A stretch of DNA of 64,000 bases. It comes from Streptomyces yatensis. GTDB lineage: Bacteria > Actinomycetota > Actinomycetes > Streptomycetales > Streptomycetaceae. The stretch is from assembly GCF_018069625.1 (NCBI RefSeq), contig NZ_CP072941.1:6510001-6574000 (forward strand), given 5' to 3'. Every line of letters begins with the position of its first letter. The stretch's first letter is position 1. Below are positions 50,465 through 59,664 of this stretch, in pieces. The translations under genes and the position numbers were made by a program. Under the pieces are notes generated by a model. It did no database searches. It was not told the origin of the DNA and saw only the letters and a list, made by a program, of their open reading frames with translations.

Positions 50465-52579
50465 ATGACCTGGTCGCACGCATTGAAGGAGACCGCCCGG
50501 ACCGGCCTTGCGATCGAGCGCACCAGGACGGAGCCGCTGGTCGCGATCCGTGCCGCGGGCGGGGTCGCGCTCGTCATCGGGATGGCGCTGTGGCTCGGCT
50601 CGCCGACGCTCGCCGTCTCGGCGGCCTTCGGCGCCTTCTCCGCCGGGGTCGCCACCTTCCAGCGCAGTTGGCGACCCCGCCCCTGGCTGGCGCTGGCCGC
50701 CGCGACCGGTCTCGCGGTGAGCACCTTCCTCGGCTATCTGGCCGCCGCCCACACCTTCACCTTCGTCATCATGCTCGCCGTCTGGACGCTGATGACGGGC
50801 ATGGCATGGGCGGTCGGCCCGGTTTCGGGGCTGGTCTCCACCCAGATGGTGGCCGTCATGCTGATCACGGTCACCCTCCCGACCTCGACCCTGGGCGCCC
50901 TGGGGCACGCCCTGCTGGTCGGGCTCGGCGGCGTGGTGCAGGCCGCGCTGATCGTGCTCTTCCCGGTCCGCCCGTGGGGCGTGCAGCGCGACGCCCTCGC
51001 GGACGCGCTCGCCGCCGTCGCGGACTACGCCCGCAAACTGCGCTACGAGCCGGTGGCGCACTTCGACCCCAAGCCGCTGATGGAGGCCCGTAGCGCCGCC
51101 GCCCTCACCCCGCGTCAGGCCCGGCGGCGGCCTCGGCAGCTGCGCGGCTATCGGCTGCTGGCCGAGCGGATCCGCCCGGTGCTCGCCTCGCTCGCCGACC
51201 CGGTGGTCGGCGCCCCCGAGGAGGGGCCCGAGCGCGACCGGGTGCGGGAACTGCTGGCCGCCACGGGCACCGTGCTGGACGCGGTGGCCCACGCCATCCG
51301 CCACGGCACACCGGTGCGGGTGCCCTCCGACGCCATGTCCGTCCTGCGGATGCCGGAGGACGGGCCGAAGCTGAGCGGCGCCGCCCGCCGTGCCGCGCTG
51401 CGGCTCTTCTCGCTGGTGGCGGACGTGGTGGAGGCGTCCGATGAGCCGGTGGAGGAGGTGTCCCCCGAAGGCCGCACGGTCCACCGCTTCCGGCCCCGCC
51501 CCGGTATCACGGGCGCCGTGGCCATGGCGCTGCGCGCCGTCCGCCGCGAGGCCCGCTGGTCCTCGCCGGTGCTGCGCCACGCGGTGCGCCTGTGCGCGGT
51601 CGACGTCAGCGGCTATCTGCTGAGCACGGCCCTGCCGCTGGGGCACTCGTACTGGGCCCCGCTGACCGCCACGATGGTGCTGCGGCCGGACTTCGCCCAG
51701 ACGTACTCCCGCGGCGTCGCCCGCTTCCTGGGCACCCTGGCGGGGGTGCTGGTCGGCGGCGGGGTGGTGGCACTGGTCCACCCCGGCTCCTATCTGAGCG
51801 CCGGGCTGGCCGTGGTGTGTGTCCTGGCGATGTACCTGCTGCTGCGCACCGGGTTCATCGTGACCTCCGCGTGCGTGAGCGCGTATGTGGTCTTCCTGCT
51901 CAGCATCGCGGGCGAGGCATGGGGTCAGACCGTGCAGGCGCGGGTGGCGCTGACCCTGCTCGGCGGGGTGCTGGCGATGGTGGCGTACGCGGTCTTCCCG
52001 GCCTGGGAGACACCGCGGCTGCGGGACCGGCTCGCGGACTGGCTGGCCGCGAACGGCTCCTTCGCCACCGCCGTCTTCGACGCCTACGCCCGCCCCGCCG
52101 ACCGCCGCCCCCGCCAGGTGCGGGACGCCCTGCTGGACGCCCGCGCGGCGCGGGCGGCCTGGGAGCAGAGCGAGTCACAGGCGCACCGGGAACCGGTGCG
52201 CCACCGCGGACTGTCGCGGCGCGCGGCGCGGGCGGCGCAGACGGCGCTGTCCACGATGGGACGAGTCGTCATGCTGCTGGAGGCGCATCTGCCGGAGCGC
52301 GACGCGGCGCCGTCCGAAGGGGCCCGGGACTTCGCCGAGGCACTGCGGGAGGCGATGCCGAAGGCGGTCGAGGCGGTACGGGAGCGGCGGCCACTGAACT
52401 GGGAGGCGGTGCACCGGTCGCTGGAGCGGTGGCGGCAGAAGGCGGGGGACCGCCCGGGGGTGGCGCTGCGGGACGCCGAGCAACTCGTCGACGCCCTGGA
52501 CGATCTGGCGGAGGCGCTCACCAGGAGTGGGCGACAGTCACGCACGCCCCGGGGGCCCAGTCAAGGAGAATCCCCCTAG
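50465..52579 (+). CDS. FUSC-family membrane protein (aromatic acid exporter-like)
   Basis: A 704-residue protein with two blocks of hydrophobic helices (about residues 25-170 and 380-510) separated and followed by cytoplasmic helical regions. Segments such as LPLGHSYWAPLTATMVLRPD and RFLGTLAGVLVGGGVVALVH are typical of the FUSC_2 domain shared with AaeB and YccS. Members are linked to export of aromatic or weak acids. It stands alone on the plus strand; the ribosome site is weak and the gap before it is 353 bases. Confidence 0.85.
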   Translation: MTWSHALKETARTGLAIERTRTEPLVAIRAAGGVALVIGMALWLGSPTLAVSAAFGAFSAGVATFQRSWRPRPWLALAAATGLAVSTFLGYLAAAHTFTFVIMLAVWTLMTGMAWAVGPVSGLVSTQMVAVMLITVTLPTSTLGALGHALLVGLGGVVQAALIVLFPVRPWGVQRDALADALAAVADYARKLRYEPVAHFDPKPLMEARSAAALTPRQARRRPRQLRGYRLLAERIRPVLASLADPVVGAPEEGPERDRVRELLAATGTVLDAVAHAIRHGTPVRVPSDAMSVLRMPEDGPKLSGAARRAALRLFSLVADVVEASDEPVEEVSPEGRTVHRFRPRPGITGAVAMALRAVRREARWSSPVLRHAVRLCAVDVSGYLLSTALPLGHSYWAPLTATMVLRPDFAQTYSRGVARFLGTLAGVLVGGGVVALVHPGSYLSAGLAVVCVLAMYLLLRTGFIVTSACVSAYVVFLLSIAGEAWGQTVQARVALTLLGGVLAMVAYAVFPAWETPRLRDRLADWLAANGSFATAVFDAYARPADRRPRQVRDALLDARAARAAWEQSESQAHREPVRHRGLSRRAARAAQTALSTMGRVVMLLEAHLPERDAAPSEGARDFAEALREAMPKAVEAVRERRPLNWEAVHRSLERWRQKAGDRPGVALRDAEQLVDALDDLAEALTRSGRQSRTPRGPSQGESP

Positions 52580-52587
52580 ACTAGGGG
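52573..52587 (+). terminator. Small palindrome overlapping the FUSC stop
   Basis: CCCCTAG-A-CTAGGGG includes the stop codon TAG (52577-52579). It may terminate the gene; it also resembles half of the copper operator seen at 28549 but lacks the flanking TA steps. The following 131 bases to the next gene show no further signal. Confidence 0.4.
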
Positions 52588-52718
52588 TGCCCCCTACATC
52601 AATGGGCGTGTTAATCATGAAGGGGCAGTGCTGTGCCGAGGTGCCCTGGATGCACGCCCGGTAGGCTCTGCCGTCTGTCCGCACGGATTGCCTGACGAGT
52701 GAAAGAACTTCCCTACGC

Positions 52719-53480
52719 ATGGGTGCACAGCGAGACGACAGCGTCTGGATACGACGATTCCATCCGGCGCCCGAGAGTCGCGCCCGTCTGATCTGTCTGC
52801 CGCACGCCGGTGGTTCGGCGTCGTTCTTCTTCCCGATGTCGCAAACGCTTTCGTCGTCCGCGGATGTGCTGTGCGTGCAGTATCCGGGGCGTCAGGACCG
52901 GCGGCAGGACCCGCTGATCGAGAACATCGGTGCGTACGCGGACGCCATCGCCGCGGAGTTGAAGCCGTGGCTCGATCTCCCGGTCGTCTTCTTCGGGCAC
53001 AGCATGGGCGCCGTTCTCGCGTTCGAGGTGACCCGGCGGCTGGAGGAGGCCGACGCGGAGTTCTCCGCGCTCGCCCTCTTCGCCTCGGGCCGCCGGGCGC
53101 CCTCCCGTTACCGCGACGAGAATGTGCACCGGCGTGATGACGACGGCGTCGTACGCGAGATGAAACTGCTGAGCGGCACCGATGCGCGCGTCCTCGGAAA
53201 TGAGGAGATTCTGCGCATGGCGATGCCGGCGATCCGCGGTGACTACAAGGCGATCGAGACCTACCGCTCGGTGCCCGGCGCCGCCGTCCGCTCGCCGATC
53301 ACCGTGCTGACCGGCGACAACGACCCCAGGACCAGCCTCGAAGAGGCGGAGGCGTGGCGGTCGCACACCACCGGCGCGTTCGACATCCGGGTGTTCCCGG
53401 GAGGTCACTTCTTCTTGGCCGGGCATCAAGAGCCGATTATGAGTCTCGTCGCGGAGAAGCTTTCGGGGTCGAGACCCTGA
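52719..53480 (+). CDS. Type II thioesterase (alpha/beta hydrolase)
   Basis: A 253-residue editing thioesterase of the RifR/GrsT class. LICLPHAGGSASFFFPM at the N-terminus, nucleophile Ser95 in FFGHSMGAVLAFE, and the final His in FPGGHFFLAGH give the catalytic triad layout. Such enzymes remove wrong or stalled acyl groups from ACPs of polyketide or peptide synthases. It sits upstream of a LAL regulator and about 8 kb before a modular PKS, so it most likely serves that pathway. Confidence 0.92.
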   Translation: MGAQRDDSVWIRRFHPAPESRARLICLPHAGGSASFFFPMSQTLSSSADVLCVQYPGRQDRRQDPLIENIGAYADAIAAELKPWLDLPVVFFGHSMGAVLAFEVTRRLEEADAEFSALALFASGRRAPSRYRDENVHRRDDDGVVREMKLLSGTDARVLGNEEILRMAMPAIRGDYKAIETYRSVPGAAVRSPITVLTGDNDPRTSLEEAEAWRSHTTGAFDIRVFPGGHFFLAGHQEPIMSLVAEKLSGSRP

Positions 53481-53583
53481 CCCGGGCGCTTCAGGAACCT
53501 GGCCGACGCACTGGAAAAAACCACTCGTCACGCTTGTTGCCCCCGGCGGTCCGTTGGGGGTATCAGGTGACGTTCATCGGGGG

Positions 53584-56394
53584 ATGAATTCTTTGCCTGC
53601 GAACCTCTTCGAATGGGAGAACCACCTCTCCGCCCTGCGCGAAATGCTGCGCGGCGCGACACAGGGCAGAGGCCGGCTGGCCTTGGTCAGCGGTGCGGTG
53701 GCCAGTGGCAAGACCACGCTGCTGAACACCTTTGCCGAACAGGCCATCGAAAGCGGCGCGTTGCTCCTGGAAGCGACCGGTTCGAGAGCCGAGAGAGATC
53801 TCCCGTTCGGGATTATCCGGAAGATTTTCGACAACGGCGCGATGCCCTCCGATGTGCGATCCGAAGTGACCGCACTGCTTGACGGAAACGGGCTGGAAAG
53901 CACCGCCGCGGGACGCATGCACGTGATGTCCCAGATTTCCTCGGTACTGCTGCGGATGGTCGACGATCGCACTCTTGTCGTCCTCGTCGACGATGTGCAC
54001 TGCGGCGACGACCAGTCCCTGCAATTCCTGCTCCACCTGGCCCGCCGGGTGCGTCAGGCGAAGGTTCTCATCGTCCTCACCGAATCCCCCCGGCTTCGTC
54101 AGGAACAATTCACCTTCCACGCCGAACTGCTCCGCCAGCCCAACTGCGTCCGCATGCGGCTGCACATGCTCACCGAGCCCGGCGTCGCCGAGGCGCTGTC
54201 CGGCTCCCTGTCCCCAACCGTCGCCGCCCGCCTCGCCCCCGAATGCCACCGCGTCTCCGGCGGCAACCCGATGCTGCTGCGCGCCCTGCTGGAGGACTGG
54301 CGGACCGTCGGCGAACACGGCGAGGCCCAGCAGCGCCCCGCGCCCGGTGAGGCGTTCGCGCACGCCGTCCTCGGCTGTCTGCACCGCGGCGAGCCCGAGG
54401 TGCTGGAGGTCGCCCGCGGGGTCGCCGTCCTCGGCGACGCCCGCTCGCCGCGGCTGCTCGGCCAGCTCCTCGACCTGAGCGTCAGCACGGTCCAGCAGGG
54501 CGTCCAGGACCTGCACCAGTGCGCCATCCTGGAACACAACGCCTTCCGCGACGAAGTGGCCCGCACCGCCGTGCTCGACGCGACCCCCGCGACCGACCGC
54601 GGCGCCCTGCACGCCCGCGCCGCCCGGCTGCTGCACGCCGACGGCGCCTCCGCCCTCGACGTCGCCCGCCAACTGGTCTCCGCGCCGCAGGACGCCGAGC
54701 GCTGGACCGTCCCCGTCCTGCGCGAGGCCGCCGAATTCGCGCTGGTCGAGGAGGAGTTGGAGTTCGCGCTCCGCTGCCTCGAACACGCCCACCACGCCTG
54801 TGGGCCCGGCCCCGAGCGCACCGCGCTCAAGGCCCGGCTGGTCGGCATCGCCTGGCGGATCGGCCCGGCCGCCGCCGAGAGCCATCTGCCGGAACTCCTC
54901 GCCGACGCCGAGCGGGGCCGGCTCGCCCCGCGCGACGTCGCCCCGATCACCTCCTACCTCGTCTGGTCCGGGCGGCTGGACGCGGCGGCCGGCGCCGTCG
55001 CCGCGCTGGCCCGCTCGGCCGGCACCGGCGACGACCCCGCGATGACCGCCGCCGTCTCCGCCTCCGCCCAGTGGCTGACGATGCTCAGCCCCCCGCTGCG
55101 CGACCGCCTCCCCACCGTCGGGACCGGCGTCACGGCGGCCACCGGCGCCCCCCGCGACATGGCCTACCTGGCCTACGCCCACGCCGCCGCCACCATGTCC
55201 GCCGCGCTCACCGAGGGCCAGGCCGACCGGGCCGTCATCGAGGCCGAGCGGGTCCTGCAGCGCCACCACCTGAGCGACAGCACCCTCCAGCCGCTGGTCG
55301 TCGCGCTGCTGGCGCTGGTCCTGGCCGGCCGGCTCGACCTGGCCCTGTCCTGGTGCGAGCGGCTGCTGGGCGAATGCTCCGCCCGCCGCGTTCCCACCTG
55401 GCAGGCGCTGCTGTCCGCCGTACGGGCCGAGATAGCCCTGCGCCAGGGCGATCTGCAGGTCGCCGCGCACCAGGCGCGCAGCGCGATGTCACGGATCTCG
55501 GTCCAGGGCTGGGGCGTGGGCATCGGCCTGCTGCTGTCCACCCTGATCCAGGCCGAGACCGGGATGGGCCACTACGACGAGGCCATGGCGCTGCTCGAAC
55601 AGCCCCTGCCCGACGAGCTCTTCCAGACCCTCCCCGGCCTGCTCTACCTGCGGGCCAGGGGCCGCTGCCATCTGGCCACCGGCCGCTACCACGCCGCGCT
55701 CGGCGACTTCACGGCCGCCGGTGAGCTGATGGACGCCTGGCGGATGGAGATGCCCCTGCTGACCCCCTGGCGGGTGGACGCCGCCGAGACCTGGCTGGCC
55801 CTCGGCGACCCCAAGCGCGCCCGCGCACTGGCCGAGGAGCAGCTGCGGCTGGGCCCGGAGGACCCCCGGCTGCGCGGCGCCCTGCTGGTGGTCCTGGCCC
55901 GCACCGACGAGCTCAAGCGCCGGGTGCCCCGGCTCAAGGAGGCCGTCGAGATCCTGGAGGGCGGCGACGACCGCATCCAGCTGGCCATCGCCCTCGGTGA
56001 ACTCGGTCGCGCCTACCGCTCGCTGGGCGACTTCAACCGGGGCCGGGTGTTCGTCCGCAAGGCGTGGCACGTGGCCAAGACCTGCGGCGCCGATCCGCTG
56101 TGCCGTGAGCTGATGCCCCGCCACGCGGACGCCGGTGAGTTCGCGGCGGCCGCCGCCCAGCCGGGCCAGGGCGCCGAGCAGCAGCGCGATGTGGAGGCGC
56201 TGACCGAGGCGGAGGTGCGGATCGCGGTGCTGGCCGCGCACGGCAACACCAACCGGGAGATCGCCTCCAAGCTGTTCGTCACCGTCAGCACGGTGGAGCA
56301 GCACCTGACCCGCATCTACCGCAAGCTGAACGTCAAGCGCCGCCGTGACCTGCCCGCGAAGCTCTCGGACAGCAGCTTGACCGGGACGGTGTAG
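53584..56394 (+). CDS. LAL-type LuxR-family transcriptional regulator
   Basis: About 936 residues. N-terminal AAA/STAND ATPase with Walker A SGAVASGKTTLL (Lys43) and Walker B-like LVVLVDDVHCGDDQSLQFLL; a long helical TPR-like middle; and a C-terminal LuxR HTH (LTEAEVRIAVLAAHGNTNRE, then VSTVEQHLTRIYRKLNVKRR). LAL proteins are commonly pathway-specific activators of macrolide clusters. The start is uncertain: ATG 53584 directly follows a GGGGG run, and TTG 53593, with that run nine bases upstream, has better spacing. Confidence 0.92.
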   Translation: MNSLPANLFEWENHLSALREMLRGATQGRGRLALVSGAVASGKTTLLNTFAEQAIESGALLLEATGSRAERDLPFGIIRKIFDNGAMPSDVRSEVTALLDGNGLESTAAGRMHVMSQISSVLLRMVDDRTLVVLVDDVHCGDDQSLQFLLHLARRVRQAKVLIVLTESPRLRQEQFTFHAELLRQPNCVRMRLHMLTEPGVAEALSGSLSPTVAARLAPECHRVSGGNPMLLRALLEDWRTVGEHGEAQQRPAPGEAFAHAVLGCLHRGEPEVLEVARGVAVLGDARSPRLLGQLLDLSVSTVQQGVQDLHQCAILEHNAFRDEVARTAVLDATPATDRGALHARAARLLHADGASALDVARQLVSAPQDAERWTVPVLREAAEFALVEEELEFALRCLEHAHHACGPGPERTALKARLVGIAWRIGPAAAESHLPELLADAERGRLAPRDVAPITSYLVWSGRLDAAAGAVAALARSAGTGDDPAMTAAVSASAQWLTMLSPPLRDRLPTVGTGVTAATGAPRDMAYLAYAHAAATMSAALTEGQADRAVIEAERVLQRHHLSDSTLQPLVVALLALVLAGRLDLALSWCERLLGECSARRVPTWQALLSAVRAEIALRQGDLQVAAHQARSAMSRISVQGWGVGIGLLLSTLIQAETGMGHYDEAMALLEQPLPDELFQTLPGLLYLRARGRCHLATGRYHAALGDFTAAGELMDAWRMEMPLLTPWRVDAAETWLALGDPKRARALAEEQLRLGPEDPRLRGALLVVLARTDELKRRVPRLKEAVEILEGGDDRIQLAIALGELGRAYRSLGDFNRGRVFVRKAWHVAKTCGADPLCRELMPRHADAGEFAAAAAQPGQGAEQQRDVEALTEAEVRIAVLAAHGNTNREIASKLFVTVSTVEQHLTRIYRKLNVKRRRDLPAKLSDSSLTGTV

Positions 56395-56395
56395 A

Positions 56396-56450
56396 GGGGG
56401 GCTACCCGCGGTCGTGAGCCCGCGACCGTAAACCCGCGGTCGTGCCCCCC
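56396..56450. terminator. Bidirectional terminator between convergent regulators
   Basis: GGGGGGC (56396-56402) pairs with GCCCCCC (56444-56450), enclosing smaller CGGTCG/CGACCG hairpins. It lies between the stop of the LAL gene (56394) and the stop of the convergent response-regulator gene (56463). Confidence 0.55.
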
Positions 56451-56462
56451 CCAACGGCCGCG

Positions 56463-57113
56463 CTAGCTCAGCAACCCGTGCTCCATGGCCTTCATCACCG
56501 CGGCCGTGCGGTCGGAGACGCCCAGCTTCCGATACGAGCGCAGCAGATGTGTCTTGACCGTGGCCTCGCTGACGAACAGCTCGGCGCCGATCTCGGCGTT
56601 GGTCAGCCCCCGGCCGACCAGCCGCAGCACCTCGCGCTCACGGCCGGAGAGCGGCGACGGCTCGACCGCCCGGGAGCGGAAGAGCTTGCCCGCCAGGGAC
56701 GGGGTGAGCACCGTCTCGCCACGCGCCGCGGTCTGCACCGCGTCGATCAGCTCCTGGCGTGAACTGCCCTTCAGCAGATAGCCCGCGGCGCCCGCCTCCA
56801 CCGCGCGCAGGATGTCCGAGTCGTCCTCGTACGTGGTCACGATGACCACCTTGCAGGCCGGCACCTGCCGCAGGATCTGCCCGGTGGCCTCGACCCCGTC
56901 CATCCCGCCCATGCGCAGATCCAGCAGGGTGATGTCCGGCCGCAGCGCGACCGCCTGGACCACCGCCTCCTCGCCGGAACCGGCCTGCCCGACCACCGTG
57001 ATCCCCTCGGCGGACTCCAGCATGGCGCTCAGCCCCTCCCGCACCACCGGATGGTCATCGGCCAGCAAGACCCTGATAGCGCCGCTCGGATTGCCCGGCG
57101 TAGCCTCAACCAC
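56463..57113 (-). CDS. NarL/FixJ-family response regulator
   Basis: A 216-residue response regulator. The receiver domain has the acidic pair in RVLLADDHPVV, phospho-acceptor Asp65 (TLLDLRMGGMDG), a Thr in VTTYEDD and Lys in LLKGSS; the C-terminal LuxR HTH is LSGREREVLRLVGRGLTNAE and following. It overlaps the kinase gene by 8 bases, so the two are translationally coupled. Its target genes are unknown; the divergent membrane protein at 58521 is one candidate. Confidence 0.95.
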   Translation of the reverse strand: MVEATPGNPSGAIRVLLADDHPVVREGLSAMLESAEGITVVGQAGSGEEAVVQAVALRPDITLLDLRMGGMDGVEATGQILRQVPACKVVIVTTYEDDSDILRAVEAGAAGYLLKGSSRQELIDAVQTAARGETVLTPSLAGKLFRSRAVEPSPLSGREREVLRLVGRGLTNAEIGAELFVSEATVKTHLLRSYRKLGVSDRTAAVMKAMEHGLLS

Positions 57114-58386
57114 TGACTGCCTCCCCGGTCAGCGCCGTCACCGGCACGCTCACCTCCACGGTGGTGCCCCGTCCGGGGCTGCTGGTGACGGACGCGACCC
57201 CGTCGATCTCCTCCACCCGGGCCTGCATCCCGCGCAGCCCGTAGCCTTCCTGCGTGCCGTCCGGGGTGAAGCCCTCGCCGTCGTCACGGACCAGCAGCCG
57301 GACGCCGCCCTGGTCGAAGAGCACGATCACATCCACCGTACGGGCCTGTTTGGCGTGTTTGCGCACATTGGCGATGGCCTCCTGCACCGTGCGCAGCAGC
57401 ACCACGCTCACCGCCATCGGCAGCGACTTCTCCTCGCCCATCACCGAACAGCGCACCTCCAGGCCGGTCTCGGCGATCAGCCCCTCGGCCTGCCGGCGCA
57501 CCGCCTGGGAGAGCGAACCGCCGCGCAGCGCGGGCGGGGTGAGGGCGGCCACGAAGTCACGGGCCTCGGCGAGCGACTCCTTGGCCACCCGCCCGGCCAG
57601 CGACAGATGGTTCACCGCCTGGTCCGGGGCGTCGCGCACCTCCGACTCGGCCGCCTGCACCAGGCTGATGATGCTGGTCAGACCCTGCGCCAGGGTGTCG
57701 TGGATCTCCCGGGCCAGCCGCTCGCGCTCGGCCGAGATACCGGCCTCGTGGGAGAGCCGCGCCACCCGCTCCCGGCTGCGCTGCAACTCCTCGATGAGCT
57801 GCCCGCGCCCCTTGCTCTGCCGCACCACCCGCTTGATCCACAGCCCCAGCAGCATCGACAGCGCGATGCTCAGCAGCGAGATGGGCAGGACGCCCAGGAC
57901 ACTCAGCCCAAGGTCCTCCCCGATGAACGCCACCACCAGCACGGGGCAGAGATTGGCCACCGTGGCCAGCACCACCGCCGAGATCATCGGCAGGCTCATG
58001 ATCAGCATCGGGATGACGGCGAACAGCGCGAACGCGCCGACGAGGTTGAACGCCGTGGTGACGCAGAACAGCGTCACCAGACCCACCGCGAACACCAGGT
58101 TCCGCGGGCCGTAGGTGTCCTCGATCATCAGCGTCCGGCCGACCGCCGCGTACCACGGCACGCACAGCGTCAGCGCGGCGATGGGGATGGAGTGGCTGGA
58201 CTGGGAGCCACTGGAGAGGAAGAGCAGGATCGCGGTGACGAGATAGGAGACGGCGAAGAAGCCGTCCCACAGGCCGAACCAGCGGGTGCCGGACTCGGGA
58301 CCGTAGTACGCCCCGGTCTGCGAGCCCTCCCCCGGAGAGTGATTGCGCACGGGCTCAGTACTACCACGCGTGTCCACCGTGTCCAC
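57106..58386 (-). CDS. Two-component sensor histidine kinase (HisKA_3)
   Basis: A 426-residue kinase. About six membrane helices (residues 45-200) with almost no extracytoplasmic loop suggest an intramembrane-sensing kinase. A coiled-coil linker leads to HisKA_3 with His229 in LAREIHDTLAQGL, then an ATPase domain with ANVRKHAKQA (N-box) and DDGEGFTPDGTQEGYGLRGM (G-boxes). It partners with the response regulator downstream. It is divergent from the membrane-protein operon at 58521. Confidence 0.93.
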   Translation of the reverse strand: MDTVDTRGSTEPVRNHSPGEGSQTGAYYGPESGTRWFGLWDGFFAVSYLVTAILLFLSSGSQSSHSIPIAALTLCVPWYAAVGRTLMIEDTYGPRNLVFAVGLVTLFCVTTAFNLVGAFALFAVIPMLIMSLPMISAVVLATVANLCPVLVVAFIGEDLGLSVLGVLPISLLSIALSMLLGLWIKRVVRQSKGRGQLIEELQRSRERVARLSHEAGISAERERLAREIHDTLAQGLTSIISLVQAAESEVRDAPDQAVNHLSLAGRVAKESLAEARDFVAALTPPALRGGSLSQAVRRQAEGLIAETGLEVRCSVMGEEKSLPMAVSVVLLRTVQEAIANVRKHAKQARTVDVIVLFDQGGVRLLVRDDGEGFTPDGTQEGYGLRGMQARVEEIDGVASVTSSPGRGTTVEVSVPVTALTGEAVSG

Positions 58387-58520
58387 CGGACGGTTGACAG
58401 CCAGAACCCACCGTTCAGTCGTCTCGCGGCGGCCGGTCCGCTTCTAGCGTTGAGCCAGGTGGGACGGAGAGTCGTCACACCGCCTGCACATCACCCTTTT
58501 TGGCTTGGAGAACGTCCCGT

Positions 58521-59087
58521 ATGCCACAGATGAGCCAGTTCATGTCCGCACTGATCGCCAGTGGCACGATCCTCATCATCATCCTGGCGACCGACATCGG
58601 CCGCCGCCGCATCACCACGATGCGGATGGTGCGCTCGGTCATCGCCGTGGCCATCGTCATCGCGATCTTCGTCGAGTCCTTCCCGACCAAGGGCAACGAC
58701 CTCTCCCTGCAGCTCGTGGGTGTCGGCACCGGCGTCATCTGCGGTCTGATCGCCGGAGTGCTGCTGCCCGCCTACAAGGACGCCACCTCCGGCGACCTTT
58801 ACACCATCGGTGGCATCGGCTACGCCCTGGTGTGGATCGTCCTCTCCAGCGGACGCATCCTCTTCGCCTACGGCGCCGAGCACTGGTTCACCATGGACCT
58901 GGTCAAGTTCTCCATCGACTACAAGATCAGCGGTCAGGACACCTACGCCAACGCCTTCGTGTTCATGTCGCTGGCCATGGTGCTGACCCGAACCGCCGTG
59001 CTGCTGGCCAAGATGCGCAAGCTCAAGGGCCAGGACACCGCGAGCGGTCAGCTGCCGCAGCAGACCACCACCGGCGCTTCGGTCTGA
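58521..59087 (+). CDS. Five-helix membrane protein of unknown function
   Basis: A 188-residue protein with five hydrophobic segments (about residues 6-26, 37-55, 64-84, 95-117 and 141-160) and a short Gln/Thr-rich tail. Extra Ile/Val content and small loops resemble CcdC/DUF1453-like proteins, but I cannot assign it. The ATG at 58521 has GGAG upstream. It faces the histidine kinase gene across 134 bases, so it may be a target of that system. Confidence 0.75.
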   Translation: MPQMSQFMSALIASGTILIIILATDIGRRRITTMRMVRSVIAVAIVIAIFVESFPTKGNDLSLQLVGVGTGVICGLIAGVLLPAYKDATSGDLYTIGGIGYALVWIVLSSGRILFAYGAEHWFTMDLVKFSIDYKISGQDTYANAFVFMSLAMVLTRTAVLLAKMRKLKGQDTASGQLPQQTTTGASV

Positions 59088-59163
59088 ACGGCCTGATTTC
59101 ATAGTCCACCAACCCCGCCGGGCCCGCCCCGGCACCCGTCAGACGCAAGAGCAGGGTGAAGCA

Positions 59164-59664
59164 GTGGAACGCCATGACAACCTGAGGCTCCGACCGCCTC
59201 GGCACCGGGTCGACCGCCGTGCGATCGGCTGGTGGACCGTGCAGTCCGCGGTCTTCGCCCTGCCTCTGCCGCTCGTCTTCGGGATCCTGTGGGCCTCCAT
59301 CCCCCCCACGCGTGAGTTCTTCATGTGGGCCACGCTGATCTCGCTGGTCCCCGGGCTGCTCTACATGGCCGTCATGCCGGCCTGGCGCTACCGGGTCCAC
59401 CGCTGGGAGGCCACCAACGAGGCGGTCTACGCGGCCTCCGGCTGGCTCTGGCAGCAGTGGCGGGTCGTTCCGCTCTCCCGCGTCCAGACCGTGGACACCC
59501 TGCGCGGCCCGATCCAGCAGATGTTCGGGCTCTCCGGTGTCACCGTGACCACCGCCTCCGCCGCGGGCGCGGTGAAGATCAAGGGCATCGACCAGAAGAT
59601 GGCGTCGGACCTGGTCGAGTACCTGGCCAAGTCCACCCAGGCCGTCCCGGGAGACGCCACATGA
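59164..59664 (+). CDS. Membrane protein with bacterial PH domain (YdbS-like)
   Basis: A 166-residue protein with two membrane helices (about residues 22-65) and a cytoplasmic bPH_2 domain (WRYRVHRWEATNEAVYAASG, VVPLSRVQTVDTLRGPIQQM, GLSGVTVTTASAAGAVKIKG). GTG start with GGGTGA upstream; ATGA overlap with the next gene. In Bacillus the YdbS/YdbT pair belongs to an envelope-stress regulon that gives resistance to antimicrobial peptides of other bacilli (established knowledge), so an envelope-defence role is plausible here. Confidence 0.88.
   Translation: MERHDNLRLRPPRHRVDRRAIGWWTVQSAVFALPLPLVFGILWASIPPTREFFMWATLISLVPGLLYMAVMPAWRYRVHRWEATNEAVYAASGWLWQQWRVVPLSRVQTVDTLRGPIQQMFGLSGVTVTTASAAGAVKIKGIDQKMASDLVEYLAKSTQAVPGDAT

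Noticed and set aside
52573..52587. Second copper (CsoR) operator.
   Set aside because: It shares only CCCCTAG/CTAGGGG, lacks the flanking TA steps, has a different spacing and includes a stop codon at a gene end.
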